Shown: in pieces, positions 22,911 through 31,096 of the stretch
Layout of the letters: every line of letters begins with the position of its first letter
Numbering within the stretch: the first letter of the stretch is position 1
DNA from: Arthrobacter methylotrophus
GTDB lineage: Bacteria; Actinomycetota; Actinomycetes; Actinomycetales; Micrococcaceae
Reading direction: 5' to 3'
Assembly: GCF_039539965.1 (NCBI RefSeq)
Contig: NZ_BAABED010000001.1
Coordinates: 3,906,001-3,970,000 of the forward strand
Length of the DNA: 64,000 nt
Translations under genes and position numbers: made by a program
The notes under the pieces: model-generated
Told to the model about the DNA's origin: nothing
The model's input: only the letters and a program-made list of their open reading frames with translations
Databases searched by the model: none

Positions 22911-22931
22911 TTCAAATCCCACCGTCACCGC
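22911..22931 (+). repeat. attR core (21 bp)
   Basis: Identical to 9557-9577, without the rest of a tRNA upstream. It marks the right limit of the island. Confidence 0.93.
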
Positions 22932-22938
22932 CAATGAG

Positions 22939-22957
22939 AAAGGCCCCTGGTTCCCTT
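22939..22957 (+). terminator. Left half of a terminator split by an insertion
   Basis: AAAGGCCCC then TCCCTT are complementary to AAGGGA then GGGGCCTTTT at 26052-26070. It mirrors the intact hairpin that follows attL (9588-9632), so the two halves were once one stem-loop directly after the att core. Confidence 0.6.
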
Positions 22958-22980
22958 TGTTTAGGCGGGTTCTAGCGGTC

Positions 22981-24642
22981 GTTGCAACACCCAGAATTTT
23001 TGGGAGTTGCAACGACCGTGTCGTCTTTAACGGAGAAAACAGGCGGGCGCAGGAAGTACACGCCGGGGCAGAAGGATCAGTTCTTTTCGGTGCTGGACCG
23101 CCTTGGGAGTGTGAGCGCGACCGCCAAGGAGCTCGGATTCAACCTGATGACGTGCTACCAGTGGGTCCACAAATCCCGGCTCCCTGGGCAGGTCCCCCGG
23201 AATCGGGTGCCCGGGCAGAGGAAATACACGCCCGCGCAGAAGGAAGAGTTCTTCCTTGTGTTCGACCGCCTCAAGAGCACGACGCAGGCAGCACGGGAAC
23301 TCGGACTGAGCCCCGACACGTGCGCCGGCTGGGTGCGCAACGCCGGGCTGAAAAGCCACGGCAAAACGGGGACGGGTCCTCACCCGGGCCGGGATGAGTA
23401 CTTCCGGCTGCGCAAGACCGGCATGAGCCGGCGGAAAGCTGCCGCAGCAGTCGGGATCCATCTCCGGACCGCCCAAGAGTGGGACCACGGAATCCGCAAG
23501 TCCGGCGGCCGACGCATTTACCCGGATGGCCGAATCGTCGACTACAAACGTGGTGTGACCACCCTGACCCCTCCCGCCGGCACGACCGGAACGACCCAGG
23601 TCCTCCTACCGGTATCGGCACTGGAGAAGGCCATCGATCCGCGATACCTGACCGTGCAGGAGCGGGAGATGATCCGGGACCTGCACGCCGCGGGCACTTC
23701 GATCAGGGCCATCGCCCATGCGCTTGGCCGCTCGCCTTCAACGATCAGCCGCGAGCTGGGCCGAAATACCGATCCCCGGCTGGGATACCTGCCCCACGGG
23801 GCGCACCGGAAGGCCGCTGCCCGGCGGGCGCGGCCCAAGACGGCCAAGCTCGCTGTAGAGGGTCCGCTGCGGCGCTATGTGAAGGACAAACTGCTCCTAC
23901 GCTGGTCTCCGGAGCAGATCAGCCACACGCTGGTCGAAGAGTTCCCCGACAACCCGGAGATGCGCGTGAGCCCAGAGACGATCTACCAAGCCCTCTATGT
24001 CCAGGCCAGAGGCGGACTCAAACGCGAGATACAGGTAGCGCTGCGCACCGGCCGGACCCGCCGCAAGCCGCACCGCACCGGCGAGCAGCGCACCCCCCGG
24101 TTCGTGGACCCGATGATCATGATCTCCGAGCGCCCGCCCGAGATCGAGGACCGCGCCGTGCCAGGCCACTGGGAAGGGGACCTCATCACCGGCGCCTACA
24201 ACAAGTCAGCGATCGCGACCCTGGTCGAACGCACCACCCGCTACGTCATGCTCGTCCACCTCCCGGGCGACCACACCGCCGAAACCGTCCGCGACGGCCT
24301 CATCGCCACCATGAACACCCTGCCGGCGCACCTGCGGGGCTCCCTGACCTGGGACCAAGGCGCCGAAATGGCCGGACACAAATCCTTCAGCCTCGCCACG
24401 GACATGAATGTCTACTTCTGCGACCCCGCCAGCCCCTGGCAACGGGGCACGAACGAAAACACCAACGGTCTGCTGCGCCAATACTTCCCCAAAGGCACCG
24501 ACCTGTCCGTCTACGGCCCCGAAGACCTCGAACACGTCGCGCAGGAACTCAACGGACGCCCACGCAAAACGCTCGGCTGGAATACTCCAGCCGAGCGTTT
24601 GCGTGATTTACTACTAACCACCTAACCAACAGGTGTTGCAAC
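22981..24642 (+). mobile_element. IS30-family insertion sequence
   Basis: GTTGCAACACC at 22981-22991 and its inverse GGTGTTGCAAC at 24632-24642 bracket the transposase gene. Near the left end GTCGTTGCAAC and GTTGCAACGAC form a hairpin around CCCAGAATTTTTGGG. No clear target duplication was found at these limits. Confidence 0.7.
23018..24625 (+). CDS. IS30-family transposase
   Basis: About 535 residues from GTG 23018 (the frame is open from a TTG inside the left repeat). The N-terminus has three HTH-like modules (GSVSATAKELGFNLMTCYQW, then similar units), longer than usual for IS30. The IS30 HTH is LTVQEREMIRDLHAAGTSIR. The DDE core is visible: HWEGDLITG (Asp), SLTWDQGAEMAGH (Asp) and NENTNGLLRQYFPKGTDLS (Glu region). 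The gene is uninterrupted, so it could be active. Confidence 0.9.
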   Translation: MSSLTEKTGGRRKYTPGQKDQFFSVLDRLGSVSATAKELGFNLMTCYQWVHKSRLPGQVPRNRVPGQRKYTPAQKEEFFLVFDRLKSTTQAARELGLSPDTCAGWVRNAGLKSHGKTGTGPHPGRDEYFRLRKTGMSRRKAAAAVGIHLRTAQEWDHGIRKSGGRRIYPDGRIVDYKRGVTTLTPPAGTTGTTQVLLPVSALEKAIDPRYLTVQEREMIRDLHAAGTSIRAIAHALGRSPSTISRELGRNTDPRLGYLPHGAHRKAAARRARPKTAKLAVEGPLRRYVKDKLLLRWSPEQISHTLVEEFPDNPEMRVSPETIYQALYVQARGGLKREIQVALRTGRTRRKPHRTGEQRTPRFVDPMIMISERPPEIEDRAVPGHWEGDLITGAYNKSAIATLVERTTRYVMLVHLPGDHTAETVRDGLIATMNTLPAHLRGSLTWDQGAEMAGHKSFSLATDMNVYFCDPASPWQRGTNENTNGLLRQYFPKGTDLSVYGPEDLEHVAQELNGRPRKTLGWNTPAERLRDLLLTT

Positions 24643-24933
24643 TGTGAGAGTTGTTTGTAGCTGGTCTGGGACTGGCTGGCAGGATAGGTACCGGCCGTTC
24701 CGCCCCGTGGAGGTGACTCATGTTGCGACTGACCCTCAGGGTGTCATTGGGTCGACTTGTCCGTCCACAGGTGGGTGGCCGGTACCCGTCCGGCCCACCT
24801 CGGTAGCTTAATCAGAAGATTGTCCACCCCTCGGGGCGTGACCCATCACAGTGCTGTTCCGACGTGATTCCTACCCGGACTGGTGCCGGCCTATAACGGC
24901 CACCACCCGAGTCCATCACAAAGGAAAAGTACG
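24643..24933 (+). ncRNA. Candidate bridge-RNA region of the IS110-family element
   Basis: A 291-bp gene-free stretch upstream of the IS110 recombinase with strong pairing potential: GGTACCGGCC against GGCCGGTACC, GTGGG against CCCAC, and a GGCC/GGCC hairpin near TATAA. Known IS110 elements make a bridge RNA from the non-coding end before the recombinase. No loop assignments were attempted. Confidence 0.4.
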
Positions 24934-26013
24934 GTGACCGCCTTGTCTATCGTCGCGCATTCTCACCCATTTGTCGTGGGTGTCGACACTCACGCCCGCA
25001 ACCACGTCTACGCCATCCTCGACGCCACCAACGGCGCGCTGCTGGATACGCAGTCATTCCCGACTACCGCAGCTGGCATCAACCGGGCTATCAAATGGGT
25101 GGCACGCCGCACCAACGCCGACGCCGATACCCTGTGGGTGATCGAAGGCGCTGCGTCCTACGGGGCGATCCTCGCGGGCACCGTGGCAACCCATGGATTC
25201 CCAGTCGCCGAGGCGCCGCGCATGGATGCCAAGAAGCGCCGTGGTGTGGGCAAGTCCGATGCTCTGGACGCCCACCAGATGGCCATGGCCGTTCTGCCTC
25301 TGCCGGCGGACAAGCTGCGCCGACCACGCCTTCACGACGGGGTCCGCCAGGGCGTGCGGATCCTGGTCACGGCCAGGGGATCCATGAGCAAGGACCGGAC
25401 CCGGTCGGTCAACGCCCTCAACGCCCTGATGCGCGGCAACGACCTGGGCATCGATGCCCGCCAAAAGCTCACAGGCGCCCAGATCACGGAGGTCTCAAAG
25501 TGGCGTTCCCGCGAGGAAGAGCTCTCCCTGTCCATCGCCCGTGCCGAGGCCGTGCGGTTGGCCAGACATGTCCTGGCGCTGGATGAGCAACTCACGGCCA
25601 ACGAGAACCAGCTGGACGACCTCGTGAAGGTCAGCGAGGCCGCACCGTTGCTGGAAGAGACGGGGTTCAGGGCGATCAGCGCCGCGAAGTGCCTCGCCGC
25701 GTGGTCACACAAGGGCCGGGTCCGCAACGAGGCAGCATTTGCCTCCTTGGCCGGGGTAAACCCGATCCCCGCGTCCTCCGGGAACACTGTCCGGCACAGG
25801 TTGAACCGGGGCGGTGACCGGTCCCTGAACAGTGCCTTGCACATGGTCGCGATCGTCAGGATGACCCATGACGGCGAAACCCGCGAGTACGTGGAGAAGC
25901 GACGCGCCGAGGGTCGTACGGACAAGGAAATTCGTCGTTGCATCAAACGCTACCTGGCGCGCCGCATCTACCGCGCGCTCAGCGCCGCGGCAATAGCGAT
26001 GAACGCGGCTTGA
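24934..26013 (+). CDS. IS110-family recombinase
   Basis: A 359-residue protein. The N-terminal RuvC-like DEDD domain begins VVGVDTHARNHVYAILDATN (first Asp) and has WVIEGAASYGAILAGTVA (Glu) and GKSDALDAHQMA (Asp-Asp). The C-terminal Transposase_20 domain has FRAISAAKCLAAWSHKGRVR, SLAGVNPIPASSGNTVRHRL then NSALHMVA, carrying the catalytic Ser region (ASSGN). The classic helix-hairpin-helix PGVG is missing, since EAAPLLEETGFR takes its place. GTG 24934 with AAAGGAAAAG upstream was chosen. Confidence 0.88.
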   Translation: MTALSIVAHSHPFVVGVDTHARNHVYAILDATNGALLDTQSFPTTAAGINRAIKWVARRTNADADTLWVIEGAASYGAILAGTVATHGFPVAEAPRMDAKKRRGVGKSDALDAHQMAMAVLPLPADKLRRPRLHDGVRQGVRILVTARGSMSKDRTRSVNALNALMRGNDLGIDARQKLTGAQITEVSKWRSREEELSLSIARAEAVRLARHVLALDEQLTANENQLDDLVKVSEAAPLLEETGFRAISAAKCLAAWSHKGRVRNEAAFASLAGVNPIPASSGNTVRHRLNRGGDRSLNSALHMVAIVRMTHDGETREYVEKRRAEGRTDKEIRRCIKRYLARRIYRALSAAAIAMNAA

Positions 26014-26051
26014 CAGACATAGAAGAGTCGACCCCTAGAATCCAAGTTTAT

Positions 26052-26070
26052 AAGGGATCGGGGGCCTTTT
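26052..26070 (+). terminator. Right half of the split terminator
   Basis: AAGGGA, TCG, GGGGCC and TTTT; pairs with the half at 22942-22957 on the other side of the insertion. Confidence 0.6.
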
Positions 26071-26085
26071 GCTTTGTTCGGATTA

Positions 26086-26155
26086 GGGGTTTGCCCACAC
26101 TTGCCAGAGAGACGGCGTTATCCAGTGCGTCCGAAACTGAGTCCAGGTCCGGTTC
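26086..26155 (-). pseudogene. 3' end of a second tRNA-Ser-type integrase
   Basis: On the minus strand the frame reads DLDSVSDALDNAVSLASVGK, against DLDSVSDALDHAVSLASVGK in the intact integrase, and the DNA TGCCCACACTTGCCAGAGAG is shared with 9661-9680. Only about 25 codons remain, with different DNA on the upstream side. It lies at the same distance type after an att core and terminator as the intact int, so it is the relic of a neighbouring island. Confidence 0.75.
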
Positions 26156-26206
26156 GCCGGTAACCTCAGTCCGGAAATCAATCGCTATCAAGTAAGAATG
26201 TCGACA

Positions 26207-26880
26207 TCGTGACATCACCACAAACAGAAGCTGCGCCTCAGACCGCCAGCGGCTTCGCCACGACGTCACTGTTCGACCGCAACGACGGCACGTTCTCAAG
26301 CCGTCCCCGTCGAGCACAGCCGAACACTGCATCGGGTTCTGGTCCAACGTGGCCATCCCGGACGAAATCGTGACGCAGCTTGAAAACGTCTACTACCAAA
26401 CCCGGCTCAACGAGGTTCAGAAGCAGGTGGATGACCATACGGAAGTGTGGGCGCAGCGTGGATCGCCGAGCACCCCAAGCCGAAGCGGGCCTCACACGAG
26501 GCTGATTGGAACGCGCAATTCGCGGCCGACCGCGAGGCGTTCATGGGCCCGCTGCGGGAGCAACTCCAGAACGAGCGCCCGATGAACCTAGATCTCTACG
26601 ACTCCCGCCAGTTGGTCCGGACCGCTCAGATGCTCTACCACATTCCCAGCCCGAAAAAGTTCGCGCCCGAGGAAACATCAAGATCCGGGACCACCAAGTC
26701 GAGCTCTACAGCGAAGTGCTGACCGTGGAGGAGATCGAGGAGAAGTACCAATTCTCCTCGATCTCCACTACTGCCTGGAGCTGTCTTCAAGGACAACACC
26801 GCGGAGGAGACGCTGGAGAAGATCCGGACCATGACCTCCATCATGAGAGTCGCCCGCGACATGATGGGTCGAAGCCCAGC
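26207..26880 (+). pseudogene. Frameshifted gene of unknown function
   Basis: Sensible protein segments appear in different frames: AEHCIGFWSNVAIPDEIVTQ and LENVYYQTRLNEVQKQVDDH; then AEHPKPKRASHEADWNAQFA and MGPLREQLQNERPMNLDLYD; then KIRDHQVELYSEVLTVEEIE; then VFKDNTAEETLEKIRTMTSI. At least three frame changes (near 26450, 26680 and 26770) break it. The parent was probably a protein of about 220 residues, not recognised. Confidence 0.6.
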
Positions 26881-26952
26881 GCACCCAGCAGTACGACTAG
26901 GTCGCCGGCCACACCCGGCTGACCCCGCCGGCACTTCAGGTCACCAGCCCGA

Positions 26953-26976
26953 AGTGGTACCATATCTTGTACCACT
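26953..26976. promoter_or_regulatory. Operator/promoter of the YefM/YoeB pair
   Basis: AGTGGTAC (26953-26960) and GTACCACT (26969-26976) are perfect 8-bp arms with an 8-bp spacer carrying CATATC, a -10-like element. It stands just before the AGGAGGAATT ribosome-binding site. The YefM-YoeB complex represses its own promoter in known systems. Confidence 0.65.
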
Positions 26977-26986
26977 AGGAGGAATT

Positions 26987-27271
26987 ATGGCAATCACCAC
27001 AAGCGAGGCCCGGCGCGACCTCTTCGGGCTCATCGAGCGCGTCAACCTCGACCAGACCGAAGTCGAGATCACGTCGAAGCGTGGCTCTGCCGTGCTCATG
27101 TCCAAGGACGAGTATGACGCCCTGGTGGAGACCAGCTACCTGTTGCGCTCCCCCAAAAACGCCCAGCGCCTGCTGTCTGCCCTCAACTCCGCCCGCGAGG
27201 GCAAGGTTGCCGAGCGTGGGCTCATCGCTCCTGATGATCAGGTCGTCACGTACGAGGTCATGGAAAAGTGA
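26987..27271 (+). CDS. YefM/Phd-type antitoxin
   Basis: A 94-residue Phd/YefM protein: MAITTSEARRDLFGLIERVN, then VEITSKRGSAVLMSKDEYDA and LVETSYLLRSPKNAQRLLSA, the DNA-binding and dimer region. The C-terminal tail, disordered until bound, wraps the toxin. ATG 26987 has a strong AGGAGG. It overlaps the YoeB gene by GTGA. Confidence 0.92.
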   Translation: MAITTSEARRDLFGLIERVNLDQTEVEITSKRGSAVLMSKDEYDALVETSYLLRSPKNAQRLLSALNSAREGKVAERGLIAPDDQVVTYEVMEK

Positions 27272-27534
27272 GCGGGCGCAAGCTCGCGTGGACTGACGAA
27301 GGATGGGATGACTACCTGTACTGGCAGACCCAAGACAGGAAGACTCTCAAGCGCATCAACACGCTCGTCGAGGACGTCCTCCGGGATGACCCCTTCGATG
27401 GGATCGGAAAACCGGAGCCGTTGAAGCACGCCATGGCCGGCGCCTGGTCCCGTCGCATTGACGAGACAAACCGGCTCGTCTACATCGCCGACGATAACTA
27501 CGTGACCATCCTGCAAGCCCGCTACCACTACTAA
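27268..27534 (+). CDS. yoeB: YoeB-type ribosome-dependent mRNA interferase
   Basis: An 88-residue RelE-fold toxin with a GTG start: WDDYLYWQTQDRKTLKRINT, then GIGKPEPLKHAMAGAWSRRI and a C-terminal RYHY. The catalytic residues expected from E. coli YoeB are present: Glu50 (KPEPLK), Arg62/Arg63 and Arg69, His87 and Tyr88. It cleaves mRNA in the ribosomal A site. Complete, so the pair is likely functional despite sitting among decayed DNA. Confidence 0.94.
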   Translation: MSGRKLAWTDEGWDDYLYWQTQDRKTLKRINTLVEDVLRDDPFDGIGKPEPLKHAMAGAWSRRIDETNRLVYIADDNYVTILQARYHY

Positions 27535-27540
27535 GACAAG

Positions 27541-27575
27541 CCCTGCCGGTTCACGCCGGCGGGGTTTTCTTTTTC
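27541..27575 (+). terminator. Terminator after yoeB
   Basis: CCC-T-GCCGG pairs with CCGGC-G-GGG around TTCACG, followed by TTTTCTTTTTC. Confidence 0.85.
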
Positions 27576-27965
27576 AAAAGCAACGCACAGCACAGCTGTC
27601 GCCGGGATCCCTTCGACGCACAGCTCGGGCTTCTGTCCCGGCACAGGCGCCGTCGGGCTGGGTTACGACCGGCTGCGTCGGCCGTGGCTTGGTGATGCCG
27701 CCGGTGCCGCGGCTGGCACGATAGCGTTCCCCCATGGGGGTGAGCCCACGGACCGCCCGGCCATTAAGGTTCGTTCAAAGACAAGGGGAACAGCGTCAAC
27801 GGTTTCTAGACATGATGTAAATTTACTAGGCGTTTTGCCAAGCAAGTAGAGATGCCCGTCCTGACCTCGCTTGCCGCGTTAAAGTCCATTGTGGGCGCTC
27901 GGAACCGGGCATACTCTGGGAGAGGCACGAGCGGTGGGCACTGCCACCACGTTGAGGGGCGCTGC
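27576..27965. other. 390-bp gap upstream of moaA
   Basis: No credible gene. GC-rich with CGCCGG/CCGGCG pairings (27600-27720), then an AT-rich patch (27775-27845). It could hold the moaA promoter and leader; a molybdenum-cofactor riboswitch could not be recognised. Confidence 0.4.
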
Positions 27966-29051
27966 ATGGACACCAACTCCATCATTACCGACACCTTCCA
28001 CCGGCCCCTGCGGGACCTGCGGATTTCCGTCACGGACCGATGCAATTTCCGTTGCGTCTACTGCATGCCCAAAGAGATCTTCGGCCGGGACTTTGTTTTC
28101 ATGCCGCGGGACCAGCTGCTGACCTTCGAGGAAATCACCCGCTTGGCCTCGATCGCCGTCGGGCATGGGGTGCGGAAGATCCGGCTGACCGGCGGGGAAC
28201 CGCTCCTACGGAAAGATATCGAGGAACTGGTCCGGATGTTGGCGAGCTTGCGTACTCCCGACGGGCTGGCGCCGGATCTGGCCATGACCACGAACGGCTC
28301 GGTTCTGGCGCAGAAGGCTCAGGCCCTCAAGGATGCCGGGTTGAATAGGGTGACAGTGTCCTTGGACTCCCTCCGCGAGGAGACCTTCCAAGCCATGAAC
28401 GACGTCGGTTATCCCGTGGCGAAGGTCCTGCACGCCCTGGAGGTCGCCCAGGCTGCAGGGCTGGGGCCGGTGAAGATCAACATGGTGGTCAAGCGCGGGA
28501 TCAATGACCAGGACATCCTCGGCATGGCACGCCATTTCAAGGGAACTGGATTCATACTGCGCTTCATCGAATACATGGACGTGGGCGCATCCAATGGCTG
28601 GAGAATGGATGACGTGGTTCCCTCCGCCGAGGTCCTGGCCCGCATCGGCGCGGTGTTCCCGCTGGAGCCGGTGGCGCCCAACTATCCGGGTGAAACGTCA
28701 GGCCGCTGGCGATATTCGGACGGCAGCGGCGAAATCGGGGTCATCTCCAGCGTGACCCAGGCCTTTTGCCGCGGGTGCACCCGGGCCAGGCTTTCCGCCG
28801 ACGGTAAGTTGTTCACTTGTCTCTTTGCCACAACCGGCACGGACCTGAGGGCACTCCTGAGGGGAGGCGCGTCCGACGTCGAGCTCTCGACGGCGTTGTC
28901 CGCCCTCTGGGGTGCGCGGACAGACCGCTATTCGGAACTGCGCAGTGCCCACACAACCGAAGACAGTGCCCACACCTCCCAAGACAGTGCCCACGCACCT
29001 AAAGACCCCGCCGCGGCACACAAAATCGAGATGTCATACATCGGTGGATAG
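27966..29051 (+). CDS. moaA: GTP 3',8-cyclase MoaA
   Basis: A 361-residue radical-SAM enzyme making the first intermediate of molybdenum cofactor from [11 protein letters not shown] is the SAM cluster motif; [20 protein letters not shown] holds the second [4Fe-4S] cluster ligands; the C-terminus is the conserved GG. Between residues about 325 and 345 lies an unusual run of three heptads ([21 protein letters not shown]) from a 21-bp tandem DNA repeat. ATG 27966 has GAGGGG 7 nt upstream. The Mo-hydroxylase operon follows directly. Confidence 0.94.
   Translation: MDTNSIITDTFHRPLRDLRISVTDRCNFRCVYCMPKEIFGRDFVFMPRDQLLTFEEITRLASIAVGHGVRKIRLTGGEPLLRKDIEELVRMLASLRTPDGLAPDLAMTTNGSVLAQKAQALKDAGLNRVTVSLDSLREETFQAMNDVGYPVAKVLHALEVAQAAGLGPVKINMVVKRGINDQDILGMARHFKGTGFILRFIEYMDVGASNGWRMDDVVPSAEVLARIGAVFPLEPVAPNYPGETSGRWRYSDGSGEIGVISSVTQAFCRGCTRARLSADGKLFTCLFATTGTDLRALLRGGASDVELSTALSALWGARTDRYSELRSAHTTEDSAHTSQDSAHAPKDPAAAHKIEMSYIGG
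28944..29006 (+). repeat. Three 21-bp tandem repeats inside moaA
   Basis: AGTGCCCAC recurs at 28944, 28965 and 28986 with the neighbouring GACAGT. The repeats keep the frame. The 9-mer TGCCCACAC also occurs in the integrase arm repeats, probably by chance. Confidence 0.8.
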
Positions 29052-29070
29052 CCGCCCCTATGCTGGTGCC

Positions 29071-29955
29071 ATGACGCAGACGTCGATCAGCTCCGCCGCA
29101 GCGCTGGCCGAAATGCTGGCCGCCACCGGCTACCTCGCCGATGAGGGCCTGGCCACCATCGGATACTTGGCCCTGAGCATGGAACGGCCGCTGCTTCTGG
29201 AAGGGGAACCCGGAACCGGCAAGACCTCACTGGCCGAGGCCCTCGCAGAAGGATTCAAGCTGCCGCTCATCCGCTTGCAGTGCTACGAGGGAATCGACGC
29301 CACGCAGGCGTTGTATGACTGGGACTTCACTGCCCAGATCCTGCATCTGCGCAGCGTGGAGGCCAGCGGCGGTGCCGGAATGAGCGTGGCCGAATTGGAA
29401 AGCTCCCTGTACGACAAACGGTTCCTGCTGGCCCGGCCCATCCTCAAAGCGCTGCAGGAAAGCCCCGCGGTGCTGCTGATCGACGAAATCGACCGGGCCG
29501 ACGACGAGTTCGAGGCGTTCCTGCTGGAAGTTCTCTCCACCTATCAGGTCTCCATCCCCGAGTTCGGCACAGTCAAGGCGGACACCGCGCCCATTGTGGT
29601 ACTCACCTCCAACCGGACGCGCGACCTTCACGATGCGCTCAAACGTCGTTGCCTCTACCACTGGATCGACCACCCGGGGCTAGCCCGGGAAGTCGAAATC
29701 GTACGAACCCGGCTCCCCGAGGTGCCTGCGCTGCTGGCGGAACAGGTGGTGCGCGTCGTCCAACAAATCCGGGCCACCGACGAGGTACTCAAGCCCCCCG
29801 GCGTCGCCGAGACCCTGGATTGGGCCCGGGCGCTGCATCAGCTCGGCCGGGCCGAGTTGGACCTGGCCTCGGCCGCGGCCAGCATCGGTGCGTTGTGCAA
29901 GTACCGCGAAGACACCGAGCGGGTCTCGGCGGCCCTGTCCCGGATGCTCGGCTGA
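29071..29955 (+). CDS. coxD: MoxR-family AAA+ ATPase (CoxD-like)
   Basis: A 294-residue MoxR ATPase: Walker A GEPGTGKTS, Walker B VLLIDEIDRADDEFEAF, sensor VLTSNRTRDLHDALKRRCLY. CoxD in Oligotropha is needed to insert sulfur and copper into the CODH active site. The partner VWA gene (CoxE-like) follows with a 4-bp gap, as in most cox clusters. Start ATG 29071 was chosen where conserved helices begin. Confidence 0.88.
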   Translation: MTQTSISSAAALAEMLAATGYLADEGLATIGYLALSMERPLLLEGEPGTGKTSLAEALAEGFKLPLIRLQCYEGIDATQALYDWDFTAQILHLRSVEASGGAGMSVAELESSLYDKRFLLARPILKALQESPAVLLIDEIDRADDEFEAFLLEVLSTYQVSIPEFGTVKADTAPIVVLTSNRTRDLHDALKRRCLYHWIDHPGLAREVEIVRTRLPEVPALLAEQVVRVVQQIRATDEVLKPPGVAETLDWARALHQLGRAELDLASAAASIGALCKYREDTERVSAALSRMLG

Positions 29956-29959
29956 GCCC

Positions 29960-31096
29960 ATGCCCCCGGCAGGCCAGAGCACCCCGGCAGGGCAGAAACC
30001 AGAGCAGCACAGCGCCGAAGAGATCCTGCTGGCCTTTGCGTCCGCGGTGCGAGCCGCGGGTGTGAAGGTCACCGCGGATCGGGCACGCAGCTTTGTCGAC
30101 GCCGTTGGCAGGCTCGCCCTGGAGCGCCGCTCGGACGTCTTCTGGGCGGGCCGTGCCACAATGTGCGCCTCGCCGGAGGACCTGCCGGCTTACCAACGGG
30201 CCTTTGAGTCCTGGTTCGCGGCGGAACATTCAGCGGCCCAGCGTCTCGAGTCGTCCGCGACCTCCGTCACCGCTGCCGCTTTGGACAACGACGACGGCGG
30301 CGGGGAGGGCGGGCGCGAACAGTTGCGGGCGCTCGCCAGCCGTCGGGAACGGCTAAGGCATCGCGACGTTGCCGTCCTGGACGACTCCGAACGGGCCCTG
30401 CTGCACCGCATGTTCGAGGAACTCCCGGTGCGCTTGCCCACCCGGCAGACCCGGCGCAGGCACTTGGACCGGCACGGCGACGTCGACCGGGTGCGGACCC
30501 TGCGTGACCAGCTCCGCCGCGGCGGGGAACCGGGGCCGTTGCGCCGTGCCCGGGCGCCGCGCAAACCCCGCCGGCTGGTGTGGCTGATCGATGTTTCGGG
30601 CTCGATGGCGCCCTACGCGGAAAGTCTGCTCAGATTGGCCCACCGGGTGGTGGAAGCCGCCCCGCGCCAAGTGGAAGTGTTCACCCTGGGCACCCGGCTG
30701 ACCCGGGTGACCGCGGCACTGCGGGTCCCGGACGCCGACGCTGCGTTGGCTCTCGCGGGCCGCACTGTCCCGGACTGGTCCGGGGGAACCCGGCTTGGCG
30801 AGGTGCTGCGCGCGTTCAATGACCGCTGGGGCCAGCGCGTGATGGTGCGTGGCGCCGTCGTCGTCATTGCGAGCGACGGATGGGAGCGGGGCGACCCGGC
30901 CCTGTTGGGACGCCAAGCCGAGCGGCTGCACCATCTGGCCCGGAGGATCATTTGGTCCAATCCGCACCGTGGCAAAGCGGGATACCAGCCGCTACAGCAG
31001 GGAATCAGGGCAGTACTGCCGCACGTTGACTACTTTATAGGGGGGCACTCAATGCAGAGCTTCGAGGAATTATTGGACGTGGTTGCCCATGCGTGA
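29960..31096 (+). CDS. coxE: VWA-domain protein (CoxE-like)
   Basis: A 378-residue protein with a von Willebrand A MIDAS motif DVSGSM at the start of the C-terminal domain, preceded by a basic region rich in Arg. CoxE-type proteins work with the MoxR ATPase in maturation of Mo-hydroxylases. The Gly-rich acidic stretch DNDDGGGEGG separates the N-terminal helical part from the VWA domain. It overlaps the XdhC gene by 8 bp. Confidence 0.88.
   Translation: MPPAGQSTPAGQKPEQHSAEEILLAFASAVRAAGVKVTADRARSFVDAVGRLALERRSDVFWAGRATMCASPEDLPAYQRAFESWFAAEHSAAQRLESSATSVTAAALDNDDGGGEGGREQLRALASRRERLRHRDVAVLDDSERALLHRMFEELPVRLPTRQTRRRHLDRHGDVDRVRTLRDQLRRGGEPGPLRRARAPRKPRRLVWLIDVSGSMAPYAESLLRLAHRVVEAAPRQVEVFTLGTRLTRVTAALRVPDADAALALAGRTVPDWSGGTRLGEVLRAFNDRWGQRVMVRGAVVVIASDGWERGDPALLGRQAERLHHLARRIIWSNPHRGKAGYQPLQQGIRAVLPHVDYFIGGHSMQSFEELLDVVAHA

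Larger units (their letters stand above)
9557..22931. mobile_element. 13.35-kb integrated island at tRNA-Ser, satellite-like
   Basis: The limits are two identical 21-bp repeats (9557-9577 and 22911-22931), the first inside the 3' end of tRNA-Ser(CGA). Integrase is at the left end and 9-bp tandem arm-like repeats lie near both ends. Contents in order: integrase, XRE repressor, two operators, excisionase, small overlapping genes, replication-initiator-like gene with iteron-like repeats, tail-fibre/S74 protein, terminase-small-subunit-like gene, then lipoprotein, unknown cargo and several excisionase-like HTH genes. No capsid, portal, large terminase, lysis or conjugation gene was seen. Gene content fits a phage satellite of PICI type; a pared-down prophage is the alternative. 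Confidence 0.85.
22964..26045. mobile_element. 3.1-kb insertion splitting the terminator; nested IS elements
   Basis: The segment is flanked by GTTTA (22959-22963 and 26046-26050). Near its ends are inverted repeats matching at 13 of 15 positions: 22967-22981 and 26029-26043 (GGGTTCTAG... against ...CTAGAATCC). It contains an IS30-type element and then an IS110-type transposase. The simplest reading is an IS110-family element with subterminal repeats whose left end was hit by IS30. Confidence 0.5.

Noticed and set aside
23479..24606. 375-codon frame inside the IS30 transposase
   Set aside because: Arg/Pro-rich shadow in a second phase with no motif.
26200..27600. Second copy of the 21-bp att core for the tandem element
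   Set aside because: No further core copy was found by eye downstream of 22931, so the right end of the second element is not shown in this window.
27576..27965. Molybdenum-cofactor riboswitch before moaA
   Set aside because: Some pairing is possible but I could not match the conserved core; actinobacterial use is also uncertain.
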